From positions 288,955,078-289,019,077 of the forward strand of contig NC_133660.1 of NCBI RefSeq assembly GCF_037893015.1: 64,000 bases of DNA. Reading direction: 5' to 3'. Numbering within the stretch: the stretch's first letter is position 1; every line of letters begins with the position of its first letter. Below, piece after piece: positions 22,340 through 34,382 of this stretch. Position numbers and translations under genes: made by a program. The notes beneath the pieces were generated by a model that did no database searches, was not told the DNA's origin, and saw only the letters and a list, made by a program, of their open reading frames with translations. This DNA comes from Macrotis lagotis. Lineage: Eukaryota; Chordata; Mammalia; Peramelemorphia; Peramelidae.

Positions 22340-22572
22340 TTCATATGCATGTGACTTTGGATAATTCACTTAACCCAGATTGCCTTGCATCCAAGATCAT
22401 CTACAGTCATCCTGAGTCATATCTGACCACTGAACCAAGATGCCTCTGAAGTAGAAAGTGAAGTTGGTGACAGCAGAGTATCACCTCACTCACATCCAAT
22501 TTGTGTACTTGTCATGGCATCATTTTCCTAATGCTGTGATACTCTTCAAAAATGAAGGACAAGCATTCCATG
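22340..22572 (+). mobile_element. SINE with RTE-type 3' body, MAR1-like
   Basis: Contains tgactttggataattcactt (the tRNA-SINE TGACCTTGGGCAAGTCACTT equivalent), then ccactgaaccaagatgcctct and cttgtcatggcatcatttt, ending gaatgaaggacaagca. The 3' half matches the SINE at 417-720. Older and more diverged than the WSINE1-type copies. Confidence 0.65.
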
Positions 22573-22637
22573 TGCATATGTACATATTCATAGACTAAAT
22601 ATTCCTAATTTTATAGGCATATACTCATTTATCAATA

Positions 22638-22650
22638 TATATATGTATGT

Positions 22651-22691
<41 letters not shown>
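22638..22691. repeat. (TA)n/(TATG)n microsatellite
   Basis: Simple AT repeat with a few TATG and TACA interruptions at its left edge. Confidence 0.9.
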
Positions 22692-22693
<2 letters not shown>

Positions 22694-22699
22694 GTATTC

Positions 22700-23700
22700 A
22701 TGTATAAAACTTAAATGTGTTTAGGAAATGCATGCATACCCAATGTACACATACTATCATTTATCATGCATATATATGGATATATAAGTTTTTATCCATG
22801 CATACATCTATATCTATAAAATGCAGAGTTGTGGTAAAATAGGAATACTTAACGTGCATGAATATTTGAGTGTTTATGTAATTTTTAATGGTGGGAGTAA
22901 TTGAAACACAAACAGGGGGATATATGACATAAATTTGTATCATTCAACAAGGTTCCCTGTGTTTACCTTCCTGATTGAAAAGGAGAAATATAGCATGGAC
23001 TTTGCAATTAAAAGTATTAGCAATCTTCCAATTCTCAGAAGTCTCCCAGAAATCTAACAGGATTAGTAGTAGCCAAATCCTTGGAATGTCATTCACTAAT
23101 GTGAGGAGGATTTGGTGAAGGGGGGTCAAGAGGATTCTAAACACATGTTTACAATAAAGTTGTCAAATGATGCATGTACATAGAGGAGTGCATAGATCCA
23201 GACCTAGAGCAAAAATATCTAGCATTTTTTAGCTTAATCATTATTTAATCACAAGTTATTTCATTGATCTAAGGAAATGCTGATGAAGAAATAGGAAAAT
23301 TCCCTTTGCATTACAGAATCCAATTTCTGTGGCATTTTTAGACTCATACAGAGCTGCTAGTGCACATAGATGCTAAAATATTTGCCCAGGATCATATAAC
23401 TAGCATTTGGAAGAAATACAACTTGAAATAAGGACTTTTATAGTTTTATTCTACTCTGGAAGAAAATATACCTCAATCTGTCCTATCTCTCTCTGTCTCC
23501 CCACGTTTTATTTTTTCTTAGCTTTGTATCTTTCTATGTTTCTATTAAGATGTCAATTAATTTCTCTATTTCTTATAGACCTGTATACCCAAATATGTAT
23601 ATGTAAACATCATACTTACATGAATGTAGGTCTTCATATAGACATATATGAACCAGATATATTTGGAGTTTGCTAGAGTATGGGCAGAGAAAGTAATTGA
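22700..23700. repeat. Distal 5' flank block shared by U2, U3 and U5
   Basis: About 22,940-23,680 resembles 34,410-35,090 (U3) and 57,020-57,720 (U5): shared phrases include cccagaaatctaacaggatt with cccagaaacctgacagaatt, and the ctctgtctcccca run followed by ttttatttt. Open frames here are not conserved between copies, so no gene is called. Confidence 0.55.
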
Positions 23701-24285
23701 CTAAATTGTATTTAAATTGTTTTCAACAACACTGATTACTACTTTCAATTTATTGTTATCTATATCAGTTTTGTCCTCCCTTGTCTGAATATTGAGATCT
23801 TACTTATGTCAGAGGAGATTACCAAATATTAATCCCTCTCCCCAGAGAAAATCAGTCATTTCCACGTTTAACTGACATGAATTAGATATTTGCAAATTAT
23901 CTTCCCTATTAGAATGTTAGCACAATGATCTATCTTATCTTCACTTTTTTCTATTTCAGAAATTCTTGCAATATTTGACAGAAAAAAATGATCTTGATTG
24001 ACTAATTTAAAATATCTTTTCATATTTATTAAGGAATAATGTGGAATTAAGCTGCAAAGGCAGGTAAGAGTTAGATAATGATGGTAATGGTGGTTCATTA
24101 ATGATGAAATTGTATACTAAACACAAGAGGAAACACAATTGTTAATAGGGGAATGAAATGACCATATCTGTATTGGAGGTTTGTTGGATTGCATAACGTA
24201 AAGACAAAAGACAAGCAAAAATTGCGAGATTGGCAAAATCAAAGTATGTGGTGTTGGAAATGGCCTAGAGTAAATAGAACAAAGA
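23700..24285. other. Unassigned AT-rich DNA
   Basis: No coding or RNA feature supported. A faint resemblance to an L2/MIR-type tail (cttccctattagaatgttag) near 23,900 is too weak to call. Confidence 0.4.
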
Positions 24286-24289
24286 ACCA

Positions 24290-24500
24290 ATAGTGAGAAG
24301 AACTGAACCTCAGATACTTACTAGCTGTGTGACCTTGAACAAATCATTAAACTTTTTTGCCTCAGCTATAACATAGGGATAATGATATTACTACTTCACT
24401 GGGATGTTGAAAGGATCAAATGAGATGATATTGGTTAAATATTTAGCACAGTTCCTATCACAAAATAGATACTATAAAACTCCTAATAATGGTGATGAGA
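24290..24500 (+). mobile_element. MIR/THER1-type CORE-SINE
   Basis: Shows acttactagctgtgtgacct, a degraded tgcctcagctataacatagg (cf. the MIR tttcctcatctgtaaaatgg), attactacttcactgggatg and the MIR tail aggatcaaatgagatgatat. The order and phrases match an old mammalian MIR in sense orientation. Confidence 0.85.
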
Positions 24501-25800
24501 ATGAGAATGATGATGATGATGATGAGAGAGGAGGAAAAAGAGGAAGAAATGGTGATGAATTTAAAAAATTGATTTCAGAAAATGTCACAGATAATAAAAA
24601 TGTTACATATTTCATGAAATTAAGATTGACAGGAATTGTCCAATTGATAAGATAAAGGAGGGTGAGGGCAATGGAAGAAGTAAGTTTTCAAATCAGAGTG
24701 ACTACAAAGAGAGGGATGATATTCATAGAAATCGGAACAATAGGAGAGATGGATTGGGATGATATTAGAAGGTGGTGATGTGGAAAACATTGCTAAAGAA
24801 AGCTGTCCAGAAGAGGTAAGTCCTAATAGGTCTAAGAATAGCCTGACCCCCTAGGGCTCCTTAACAGTCTCTTTTAATTCCATATATATTCATCTCTGAT
24901 TGCATTTGAATTGCAAATCAACCACAATTGCAATTTCATGATATAAAATAGAATAATATCAAGAATTGAATTATATTATATGTTTATGCAAAATTGAGAG
25001 TCCCAAATGGGACATTAAATAATGAACATCAATGATATCATTGAGAAAGAGAGGGGAAAGAGAAAATGGTAGTGGAAACAGATATCAGTGAACCAATTAA
25101 ACCCTTCCCTTTAGGATAGCATTCTTCCTTATTTTTAGGAAGCAGAAAGGGATGCCCATAGATTCTTCGATAGAAGGAGAGTTTAAAGTTAGGAAACTTA
25201 GGCTAATGAAGTGTGACTAAAGCCAGGTGAGTTATTATTTTCATCTTCTATGCTCATCACGGCTTTTTCTCTTTTTTGGGCACATTATCTGTGTTCCCTT
25301 TTTAGTCTTGCTGCTTATGTAAGGAGTTAAGTGCTTAGTAGACTTTCTGGAATACAGCAGGGACAGAATTAGTATTTATTGATGAAAAATCCTCTTTGTT
25401 TAGTCCTCATATTTTGAATGAGTTAGTTCTTGAATAAAATGTGTTCATCTTTATGTCAAGAGATAACTTGGGAAAGTAAAAAGAGATAAAGAAATTTGCT
25501 GAAACTTTTAAAATGGAATGACAGCATATTTAATTGGTAGATAGGAATAAAGCATAATTCTGCTTAGCCCACTATTCTATTAAATGCATGATCAAATGTA
25601 TTAAAATAAAAGAAATCAAGGTAAACCAAGGTTCTTAAGAAAATAGAGAAAAATAGATTTATAAAACTTCTGGAAATTAGGTTCAAGGAGTTTACTTCTT
25701 AGTGGAAGGGGCTCAGTGTATACATACACATACACAATCACACACACACGTGTGTGTGTGTGATTGTGTGTGTGATCATGAGTCAACTCAAAAGATCAGT
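24501..25800. other. Unassigned intergenic DNA
   Basis: A GAT/GAG-rich purine run at 24,500-24,560, then AT-rich sequence without recognisable genes. Around 25,665-25,730 a block resembles 63,268-63,330 near the right edge of the window (ggttcaaggagtttacttct with ggttcaagaagtttgcttct), indicating another shared duplicate or repeat segment. Confidence 0.45.
25735..25766. repeat. (CA)n/(TG)n perfect inverted repeat
   Basis: CAATCACACACACAC at 25,735-25,749, two central bases, then its exact reverse complement at 25,752-25,766. Could extrude a 15-bp hairpin. Confidence 0.9.
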
Positions 25801-26890
25801 GTCTTTCTATGATTTTGGGAACTCTAGAAAATCAAATAAAAGCTACTTGAAACAATAATTTTGTCAATGTAGCAAAATATAAATTAGCTCATATAAATTA
25901 TCAGTGTTTTGATGTATAAATAACAAAGTCCATGTGCAAGAGATTAGAGGGAGAAATCACATTTAAAGTAACTGGAGACAGCAAAAATATTTGGGAATCT
26001 CCCTCCCAAGACGAAACTAGAAACTATATGAATACAAATAAGAAACATTTTTCACAAAAATAAAGTCAGATCTATACAATTGGAAAAGCATCAACTGCTC
26101 ATGGTCAGGCAGAATTAATATAAAAAATAATGTCGTATATTGTTATATATATAAATATGTGTAACTATAATAATATATATGTTATTACATATAAATATTA
26201 TGTGTGTAATATATGTAAATTTAAATATGATAAAACTGACCATTATACATTAATTAAATTACTTATTCACTGTCATACCGATTAAACTATCAAAACTTTA
26301 ATTTATAGACTAGAAAAATTAGTAACAAAATTCATCTGAAGCAACAAAATATCAAGAATATATAGGGAACTGATGAAATAAACAAGTCAAAGGAAGGTGC
26401 CCTAGATGTATCAGATTTATATAGGACATAGCATATATATATACATACATACATACACACACATATATATATATATACACACACTAATGACAGTCATCAA
26501 AACTGCTAGGTAAGGTTAAGAAATAGAGTAATAGACTAATGAATTAGAATAATAACAAAAGAAATGTTAGTAAATGACTACAGCAATCTACTGTTTGACA
26601 AACCCAAAGACAGTTTCTGGGATAATAGACCAACATTTGATAAAATTACTGGAAAATAGTAATGCATAAACCAGCATAGCCCCACATGTCATACCCTAAA
26701 CCAAAATGAGGTCAACATGGTTATAACATGTAGACAAAAAGGGTAATACTATAAACCAATTAAAGAGAGCAAGGAATAATCTGTCAGATCTATGGAGAGA
26801 GCAGAAATTTATGATCAAGCAAGAAATAGGATAGACCTTGTATAAGAGCAGGCATTGGAGTAGAGGCTTGAAGAAAACCTGGAATTTCAA
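25800..26890 (+). mobile_element. L1 ORF2 fragment, old
   Basis: Diverged sense-strand ORF2 sequence. The ggagaaatcacatttaaagt / gggaatctccctcccaagac stretch at 25,950-26,010 parallels 11,850-11,900 of the long L1. The block cagatctatggagagagcag at 26,785 parallels the region at 12,530-12,560. It is broken by AT-rich simple repeats at 26,130-26,230 and 26,430-26,480. It separates U2 from U3. Confidence 0.75.
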
Positions 26891-26949
26891 AAGACCTGGG
26901 TGAGGAAGGAAATTGCTGCTGCAGAAGCCAACCTATGACAAAGTTAAAG

Positions 26950-28425
26950 TGTGAGATGAGATATCACGTTAAAAAAATCAAGATCCGTAGGGAAGGAATA
27001 TTAAATTCTGTAATCCTGGTTTGATTGTTCATACTTACCCTTATGTCCAAGATGACAACAATTGTAAAGGTTTCATGAGATAAATATATTTCCTAAAAAT
27101 GCATTTTTTCCATTCAGATCTCTTTTGTGTGAGAGGGGAGATAAACACAGGATTGTAAACATTAAACTGATAGACTCAGTAATCCATAACTCGCTGAGAT
27201 TGAATAACAAGTGCAAAAACAGAGCAATTAAAAATACAGAATTGGATAATATGAGGTGTGGAAGAGGTTTTATCTGTTATTCATATCATGCCATTTTTAA
27301 GTTGAGGGCAAGTTGTCAAGGCAAATAATTCATTCAAAGGAATAAAATCTTCTTGCAACTAAATAGGAAATGAAATTTTACTTGGTGTTCTGGGCTTGGC
27401 AACCATTAGGTTTGTGTGGGATAAAAATCGAGCAAAAAATAAAGTTTATTTTGACTTTTCTGGAGAAAAGTCCATACTCGAAGTCTCACAAAGGTTGTGA
27501 AGATCAAGGAGCTGCCCTGAGGTGACAGTCAAGAAAGATTATATGGCCTAGCATGATTCCCCCCTCCCTAACCCCCTCTCTTCCAACCTGTATGGTTAAG
27601 GTTTTCAGAGTTATAATCTTTATGTGAAAAATCTACCCAGCAACAAAGAGAAGAATAAAAGGTTTTCATGAAATATTACCTCACCATCCAGATGGCAAAG
27701 GCATCAGAAGATGATTTCTAATGACCTTCTGTTAAATGAATTAATGTCTGAGTATTCAAGGTCTTCTAAGGAACTCTACTATCTTCTTAGTTTAGTACTT
27801 ATCAAACAAGAGAAGCCAGGCTACAGTTTTCACAATCTATTATCAAATAGGTGACCAACTAAGACTGCAAGTTCTCTTCTCTGGAAGTATTCCACTATTT
27901 CCCTCCCTAACAGAATCAATGCAAGGTCTTTCTGGAAACAGTACACTGTTGCACTCCCTAGCAGAATCAGGAGGGTGTCTGACTGAGAATGCAAGGTCTC
28001 TCTCCCTCTCCTAAGAATAGTCTAAGAGTAATATTTTGTCTTTGTTTTAATGATTTTTAACCCTGAGAGGACTTTAAAGTTTCATAAGTGAAGAAGATGA
28101 ATACAAAGATAACTTTAGTATTCAATAATTCAAGAGAGTTGTGTTGAGAACTGAAAGTCTTCTGTTTAATCTGATGGAAAAGATAATACAAGCAGGGTGT
28201 TTGGGGGCCAGGATTTTTCAACTTGCTTATGAGAAGGTTACGCATAGTTCTGAGCTACAATGGAGGTCAAGCCAAATGAACATCTGAACTAAATCTGGTA
28301 CCAGTTCAATGGGATGTCATGGGGAGACTTGACTGACCTGGAGAAGCAAACTGATGCAAGATAGAAATGAAGCAGATCAAAGCTTTCATGCTTTTTTCAG
28401 CAGTTGGTTCAGGACAGTGAGTAAA

Positions 28426-28469
<44 letters not shown>

Positions 28470-29950
28470 GTATATATATATATATACACACATATATATT
28501 GACTTTCTAACCTGAATAATATGAGGATATTCAGACTAAAAACAAAAAGATCATGCAAAACAAGAGGAATATGATTCTAAAAATAGTTAAAATGTCTATC
28601 CCTTTAAAAAAATATCGCATATTTCTTGCTATTTCCCAACCTCAGAATTTATGTGCCTCCAAATAATGATAGCTGAAGTATCAAAATGGCCGAAGTGAGC
28701 AGAATTTTAAAATTATATATAAAGAGCCTGTTTTAATTTGCTGTATTTGTCAAGCAGGACATTAATTAATTCAGACTAGACATTTCCTGAAATAGTATCC
28801 TATGAACACAGGTAACCAAATATTTCCCCTCTCATAAGTGTGAAGTTCACTATGGAAATGGGTACATACAGAATACAGTAGTAGAGGCATGGCTGTTTGG
28901 GAACACTTTTTGATACTGGCAAAACTGGGTTCCCCTCATAATTAATTACTTTCTAAGGATACAGCCACACTTTTTAAGGAACTGCTCATGCTGTTGCCCC
29001 TGTGAGTCAAGTGTCTGGTGGGAACAACAGTCAGCTAGGCTTTCTGAGTCTCTTTCTATTCTAAACTCATTTCCCAAGAGGAAAGATTTATTTCTTCCTT
29101 ACTCATAGAACTCTAATATACTGTTATCCTCTGAATTCACTCACTGAGTTTTTCTTTTAAGTTATAAGAGCTCCCCTCCCTCACCTGTCACAAATTATTC
29201 AATTACAAAACACTATTGTCTAATTAAATAGATGAGAAAGTTGAGAAACCCCCATGTACTCTCTTCTTGTGGTCAAAGCATATTCTCCTTCAAGAAAGAG
29301 TTTTTTCTTACAGTCCAATATCCTTTTTCAAATTCTAGTGTTTGCTCACATTCCTCAAGGAGTCTCCTGGCTCCAGTGGTATTTTAGAGAATTTTATCTC
29401 AATGTTTAAAAGGCCACTAAAGGATAAAGATTGAAGTGTCTTTTAATTCCTCAAGCTTATTTGAAAGACTCACTTTACAGAGGTCAAAAGGAAGAGAAAC
29501 AAGGAATAGACGCACTGTTGCATTTTTGTTTAGAACTTGAAAAAATCATTACTTTTGCTAAGTATTTTTTCATGTTCTTTAATGCTATCAACTTGCCTAG
29601 GGGGAATCAATTTATTAAGGATCTCCTGAAAAAGTTAGCAGCTCCTACAATACAAGTAAAAACTGAAATGCAAAGTAAAGGCTAAACGGTCCATGAAAAT
29701 GGTGACAATTGAACCGAATTTTGAAATGGAAGAACATTTTAAACAATTAAAGGTGTAACAAATCATTTCTGTCACATAAAAGTGATAAAGTTTTCAAGGT
29801 AAGAAGCCCCAATTAGATTTTGGAAGAGAATAAATCCATCCACATTGAGGAAAATGCAATGAAATTGTGCCCTATGTGATCAATTCATATTCCTGTAATA
29901 ATTTTGATCCTTTGTATCAGACTTATGGTCAAATAAATAATTAAATACAG
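26950..29950. repeat. 3' flank of OR unit U3
   Basis: No gene. It aligns to 14,000-17,850 of U2 without the U2 L1 insertion, and to 42,560-45,300 of U4 (for example the stretch from actttctaaggatacagcca at 28,950). Contains a (TA)n run at 28,428-28,500. Confidence 0.7.
28428..28500. repeat. (TA)n microsatellite
   Basis: Long TA tract with a few CA/TG interruptions. The equivalent point in U2 (about 15,520) is only a short TATAT. Confidence 0.9.
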
Positions 29951-29952
29951 AT

Positions 29953-30107
29953 ATAGTGGGACAACTAGGTGGCACAGTGGATAGAGCACTGACTCTGGAG
30001 TCAGGAGGACCGGAGTTCAAATTTGGCTTAATAATTGCCTTGCTCTGTGACCTTGGGCACTTAACCTCATTGCCTTGAAACCCCCCCCCCAAAAAAAATA
30101 AAATGAA
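29953..30107 (+). mobile_element. WSINE1/SINE1-type SINE
   Basis: Sense copy (caactaggtggcacagtgga ... tggagtcaggaggaccggag ... tgaccttgggcacttaacct ... ccttgaaa), ending in ten C and an A-rich tail. A perfect 10-bp target-site duplication AAATACAGAT lies at 29,943-29,952 and 30,108-30,117. Absent from the equivalent place in U2 and U4, so it post-dates U2/U3 separation. Confidence 0.92.
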
Positions 30108-30231
30108 AAATACAGATGGAGCTTTCTGGGGCTACTAGATATATCTAATTGAAAACTAACAATAACAATGACAAATTCTTCCCTTGTTAAATGAAATTAT
30201 CATTTATTCAGAATATTTCAGGACTTATTTT

Positions 30232-30237
30232 TTTATT
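30232..30237 (-). promoter_or_regulatory. Putative poly(A) signal of OR U3
   Basis: AATAAA on the minus strand, 66 nt past the stop, at the position conserved with U1 and U4. Confidence 0.5.
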
Positions 30238-30302
30238 TGTAGTCAAAACATTAGCAATTCAATTCACTTACAGGCTAGTTGTTCAAACATTCTCCAACTT
30301 TT

Positions 30303-31238
30303 TCATCTTCTCAACATGATCACTTCAATTTTGGGGGGGAAAGCAATTTTGATTATCCTTCCTAGTGCAGCCTTAATTTTCATGTTTCTTAGATTATAAA
30401 TAATAGGGTTCATGAATGGAGGCAATGTTGTATAGGTCATTGAAATGAGAAGATTGTGGACTGGTGAAGTGTCTGATAAAGGACCCAAGAGAGTAACTAT
30501 AGCATCAAGAAGGAACAGGACAAGAATAATCAATTGTGGTGAACAGGTAGACAAGGCTTTGTGGCGTCCTTCCTCAGAGGGCATTTTAAATACAGTGGAG
30601 AACATATAAGCATAGGATATAATTAAAAAACAAAAACAAAATAAATCTAAAGTTGAAATCGTGGCAAGGAGAACATATTCGGTATCATGAACCTCAGAAG
30701 ACAAGACCTTCAGGACATGAGGGATATCACAAAAAAACTGATTTATCATATTAGATCCTGAGAAAGGCAAACGAAACATGTTCCCTGTATGTACAGCAGA
30801 ACAGATAAGTCCACTCACCCATGAACCAATTGCCACCCAAAGACAGCGGAGTGGTGTCATGGTGACCTCATAATGCAAGGGATGGCAGATGGCCACAAAA
30901 CGGTCATAGGACATAGCCACGAGGAAAGCAAATTCTGTTCCAGAAAAGAAGATAAAGAAAAAAACCTGAGCAGCACAGCCTAGAAGATAAATAGATTGAT
31001 TACCTGTCAGGGAATTGATAATGAATTTGGGAACAGTGACTGAGATGCAACCAAGATCCAATGGGGATAAGTTACTCAGAAGAAAGTACATTGGAGAATG
31101 AAGGTGTGGGTCAGTGACAATGGCAGTGAAAGTGAGGAGATTGCCCATCAGGGATGAAATATAGATGACCAAGAAAAAAATGGCATGTAAAACCTGAAGC
31201 TCTCGAATTTTGGAAAAATCCATAAGGAAGAATTCCAT
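30303..31238 (-). CDS. Olfactory receptor, family 14-like (U3 copy), start region decayed
   Basis: Open frame of 311 aa beginning MEFFLMDFSKIRE. The body is a complete seven-helix class II odorant receptor: GN in TM1, LHSPMYFLL, MSYDRFVAIC, FFCDIP, KALSTCS and PPFMNPIIYNLRN. The other copies start 7 codons earlier at MRN-x-T. Here that codon is CTG (31,257-31,259) and the following residues read RSST, so the N-glycosylation site is lost. The upstream acceptor AG is AA (31,319-31,320). Further substitutions hit usually conserved places (NLSLLD to NLSPLD, IIYSLRN to IIYNLRN, LLAG to LLDA in TM6). It could still be made from the internal ATG, but it lacks the usual glycosylated N-terminus, so I rate it a possible early pseudogene. 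Closest to U2. Confidence 0.8.
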   Translation of the reverse strand: MEFFLMDFSKIRELQVLHAIFFLVIYISSLMGNLLTFTAIVTDPHLHSPMYFLLSNLSPLDLGCISVTVPKFIINSLTGNQSIYLLGCAAQVFFFIFFSGTEFAFLVAMSYDRFVAICHPLHYEVTMTPLRCLWVAIGSWVSGLICSAVHTGNMFRLPFSGSNMINQFFCDIPHVLKVLSSEVHDTEYVLLATISTLDLFCFCFLIISYAYMFSTVFKMPSEEGRHKALSTCSPQLIILVLFLLDAIVTLLGPLSDTSPVHNLLISMTYTTLPPFMNPIIYNLRNMKIKAALGRIIKIAFPPKIEVIMLRR

Positions 31239-31259
31239 AATGATGGTTGAACTCCTCAG

Positions 31260-31939
31260 ATCTTCTGGGTTCCTGTAATTGATTTTGAAAAAAAAAAAGA
31301 TGTTGAGGATATCAAATTTTAAAAGTAGAGCACAGAAACACTTTATTATTTAGAAAGTCTGTGATCTCAGGTCTAGTCTTACTCATTTAGAGAAGCAATC
31401 AGACCATTCTAATCATAATATGACTTATGCAGATTTGATATATTGTATGCATTATCTAAAAGTAATATCATATGAGTTCTGTGAGTTTATCATAGGAAGA
31501 ATACCAAGAGAGAAAAATCTTGACATTCAGGGATATCAACTAATAATAGTATGTGACCTCATGCATTGGGAAGTTAAATTAATTGAGAAGAGGCACAAAA
31601 AAAGACTTTTTTGTCACAGACTTGATTTAAATTTATATCTTTCATCCTACAATGTCATTTCTTTATCTACTGTCATGCTGTTTTAAAAAATGATAATGAT
31701 AATTATATTTATAACAATTTTTTCATTAGTACAAAACATGTTCATAGTGAGCTAGATTTTATGAAATTCTTTTGAGGAATTCTTACAGTGGGAACTTCCT
31801 TATAACCCTGAGAGAAAGGCAAAGCAGGTCTAATCTTACTTTTCTAAAAATGTGTACATTTTATCCCAATCTGAACAACTGAAGTTACTTGAGCTAGAGG
31901 TGGTGTCTGTTTATATAGAACAGAAAAACTGTAATAATA

Positions 31940-31972
<33 letters not shown>

Positions 31973-31990
31973 ATAATAATAATAATGATA

Positions 31991-32033
<43 letters not shown>

Positions 32034-32322
32034 TAATAGTTCCCTGGTACGATTTTGCAAATTGATTTATACAAATATCACATCCATGACTCAAACTCTG
32101 TGACAGTGCTACAGACATTAAACCCTATTATGGTTGAGAAATAGAGGCTCAGATAGATTAAATGCCTGGCTTCAGGTACAGGTCTACTGTATTTTAGAGG
32201 AAGAATTAAAGTCTCAGTTTTCTTTAATTCAAATGACTCTCTAAGCAAAGGTAATGTCATATTCCGAGATTGAACCCCAAAATTCTAACAAAGCAAATTC
32301 ACCTTTCAGAAAATGAATATCA
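31260..32322. repeat. 5' flank of OR unit U3, proximal
   Basis: Collinear with the U1/U2 flanks but shortened: about 31,430-31,930 corresponds to 46,620-47,130 of U4 and 50,260-50,760 of U5. It includes the trinucleotide tract at 31,938-32,035 and the shared MIR-like stretch (about 32,075-32,230). No gene. Confidence 0.65.
31938..32035. repeat. (ATG)n/(ATA)n trinucleotide tract
   Basis: About 100 bp of ATG, then AAT/ATG/ATA triplets. Because the period is three, it is open in several frames and gives spurious poly-Ile, poly-Asp/Asn and poly-His/Tyr products. U4 and U5 have only a few triplets here (aataataattatgatggtta at 47,140). Confidence 0.95.
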
Positions 32323-32466
32323 GGTGGCTAGGTGGCGCAGTGGATAGAGCACCGGCCCTGGAGTCAGGTGTACCTGAGTTCATATCCAGACTCAGATGCT
32401 TAATAATTACCTAGCTGGGTGGCCTTGGGAAAGCCACTTAAAGCCCATTGCCTTGCAAAAACCTAA
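32323..32466 (+). mobile_element. WSINE1/SINE1-type SINE
   Basis: Sense copy (ggtggctaggtggcgcagtg ... gccctggagtcaggtgtacc ... taattacctagctgggtggc ... ttgccttgcaaaaaccta). Flanked by AAAATGAATATCA (32,310-32,322) and AAAATGAATACCA (32,467-32,479), a 13-bp duplication with one difference. Unique to U3. Confidence 0.92.
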
Positions 32467-32479
32467 AAAATGAATACCA

Positions 32480-34174
32480 TAAAGAATAGAAAAGAATACC
32501 AGAGTCAAGAGTTGTGGCATTTCTCTTTCCAAAGTATGTCTTGATTTTTCTTCCTCACCCAATCACAGGTGTTAGACAGTATCCAAAGATTATTTCTATC
32601 CTCACTAAATTGGTTCTGTTCTCATTGGAAATGTCAGAGGGAAAAAGAAGCTCAAACTGTTCTTTGTGAAACTACTATAGTTGCTCAAATACTGAATGAA
32701 GATTAGGTTGAGTAGAAATATACTGCCCAATCCCCTTTGGAGATATGCGTCCTGAAGTCCTCAGAGGAGTCAAGGTTATAATTGCACCTTTGTTATGCAC
32801 AGCTTCTCTGACCTTTCTCTTGAGCATAATTATTTAAGATAGAAGTCATTTTTTATTTATATAAAAAAGTAACATGAAAAGAGTCCACCCTTTAATTTTG
32901 CATGGTTCATTGAGACTTCTCTAATGCATAAGTCTTTTGCGTGTAGCGTTCAATTTTGTCCAAATTGCAAGTCCATTCAATTTGGTTTCTTTTAACTGTA
33001 CTTTAGAGGAGAGACTGATTCTTATGGGGAAAAATCCATTTTACTTAGATCTATATCTGTCTTTGTTTATTGTTTTACTTTGTAATCGAAGAAGATCAAG
33101 TGAATGATGGCATGACATGTACAACATGCTGATGGAATCACGTGGAATGTTGTGCAAAAATAGCCTTCTCATGCTTCCTTCCAGAACTATCATCACTCTA
33201 TTTTCTGTTCGTATAGGAAGCAGACCTGCTAAGAATGGTGTGGATACAGTGGATACCTATCTAAACATGTATTTAAATATATATATATGCATAAATATTT
33301 ATGTGTGCATATAACATAATTATTTTATATTCATATAAATATTTAGATGTTTTTAGTGGGGTCAAGTGCCATAGTATTATTTCAATACTATATTTATGTG
33401 TGTATGTTTGAATGTAAACATGTGTATACACACATACAGATTGTAATGAAATTATAGTAGGTAGTGTTTCTGTCAAAACATATGAATAAAAATATAAACT
33501 AATACATACAAGTAATATTGGAATTAAAGTCCATATTCTAAGAGGAAAATCACTATAATTTTTGCCCATGAGAAAGGGCTTTATATGAGAGATATTTTTA
33601 TCAGTTTTATTAAATGAGGGTGTTATGATCAGATTTGATTTTGGGGAAAACCATTATGATAGCTGAGTAAAAGATGAACTGGAATGGGGAATAAAAATTC
33701 TGGGATAAGAAGCAAAAAGATACTGCATTAGGATTGTTTTTAAAATCAGAAATAAAATCACAATTCCAAAGTCGCAGATATTTTATTGGATTTGTAAAAC
33801 AAAATAAAAAATAAAACACATTCAAGGTATATACACACTGATAATATGCTGACATAAGTGTATACTCATACATATATATGTTTTATACATAAATTAGGAT
33901 TTAATTTTATATGAATGTGTACACATAACTATTTACACATTCAAAAAACCTACACATAAACAAAGCATCTCTGTTTCTAATTATGAAAATATATATATGC
34001 ATATATATTAGCAAATGCATTTTTATATATATATATCTTTAATATGTTTTTAAAAGTATGTACCAAATATATATGTATTTATATATATGTATTTATGATG
34101 CATTATATATTTATTATATAATATATATTTATATGTAGATATTTATATATATTCATATATATTTATATATATAC

Positions 34175-34230
<56 letters not shown>

Positions 34231-34340
34231 TACTGGTTACTATATTAGGAATAAAATAATGTATATGAAGTACTATTTATAGGCATATAGATATATATAC
34301 ACATATATATGTATATATATATATATACAACACACTAACA

Positions 34341-34382
<42 letters not shown>

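Noticed and set aside
31844-32118. Open frames giving poly-Ile, poly-Tyr/His and poly-Asp/Asn proteins
   Set aside because: Produced by a triplet microsatellite with period three, open in several frames, and absent from the other unit copies.
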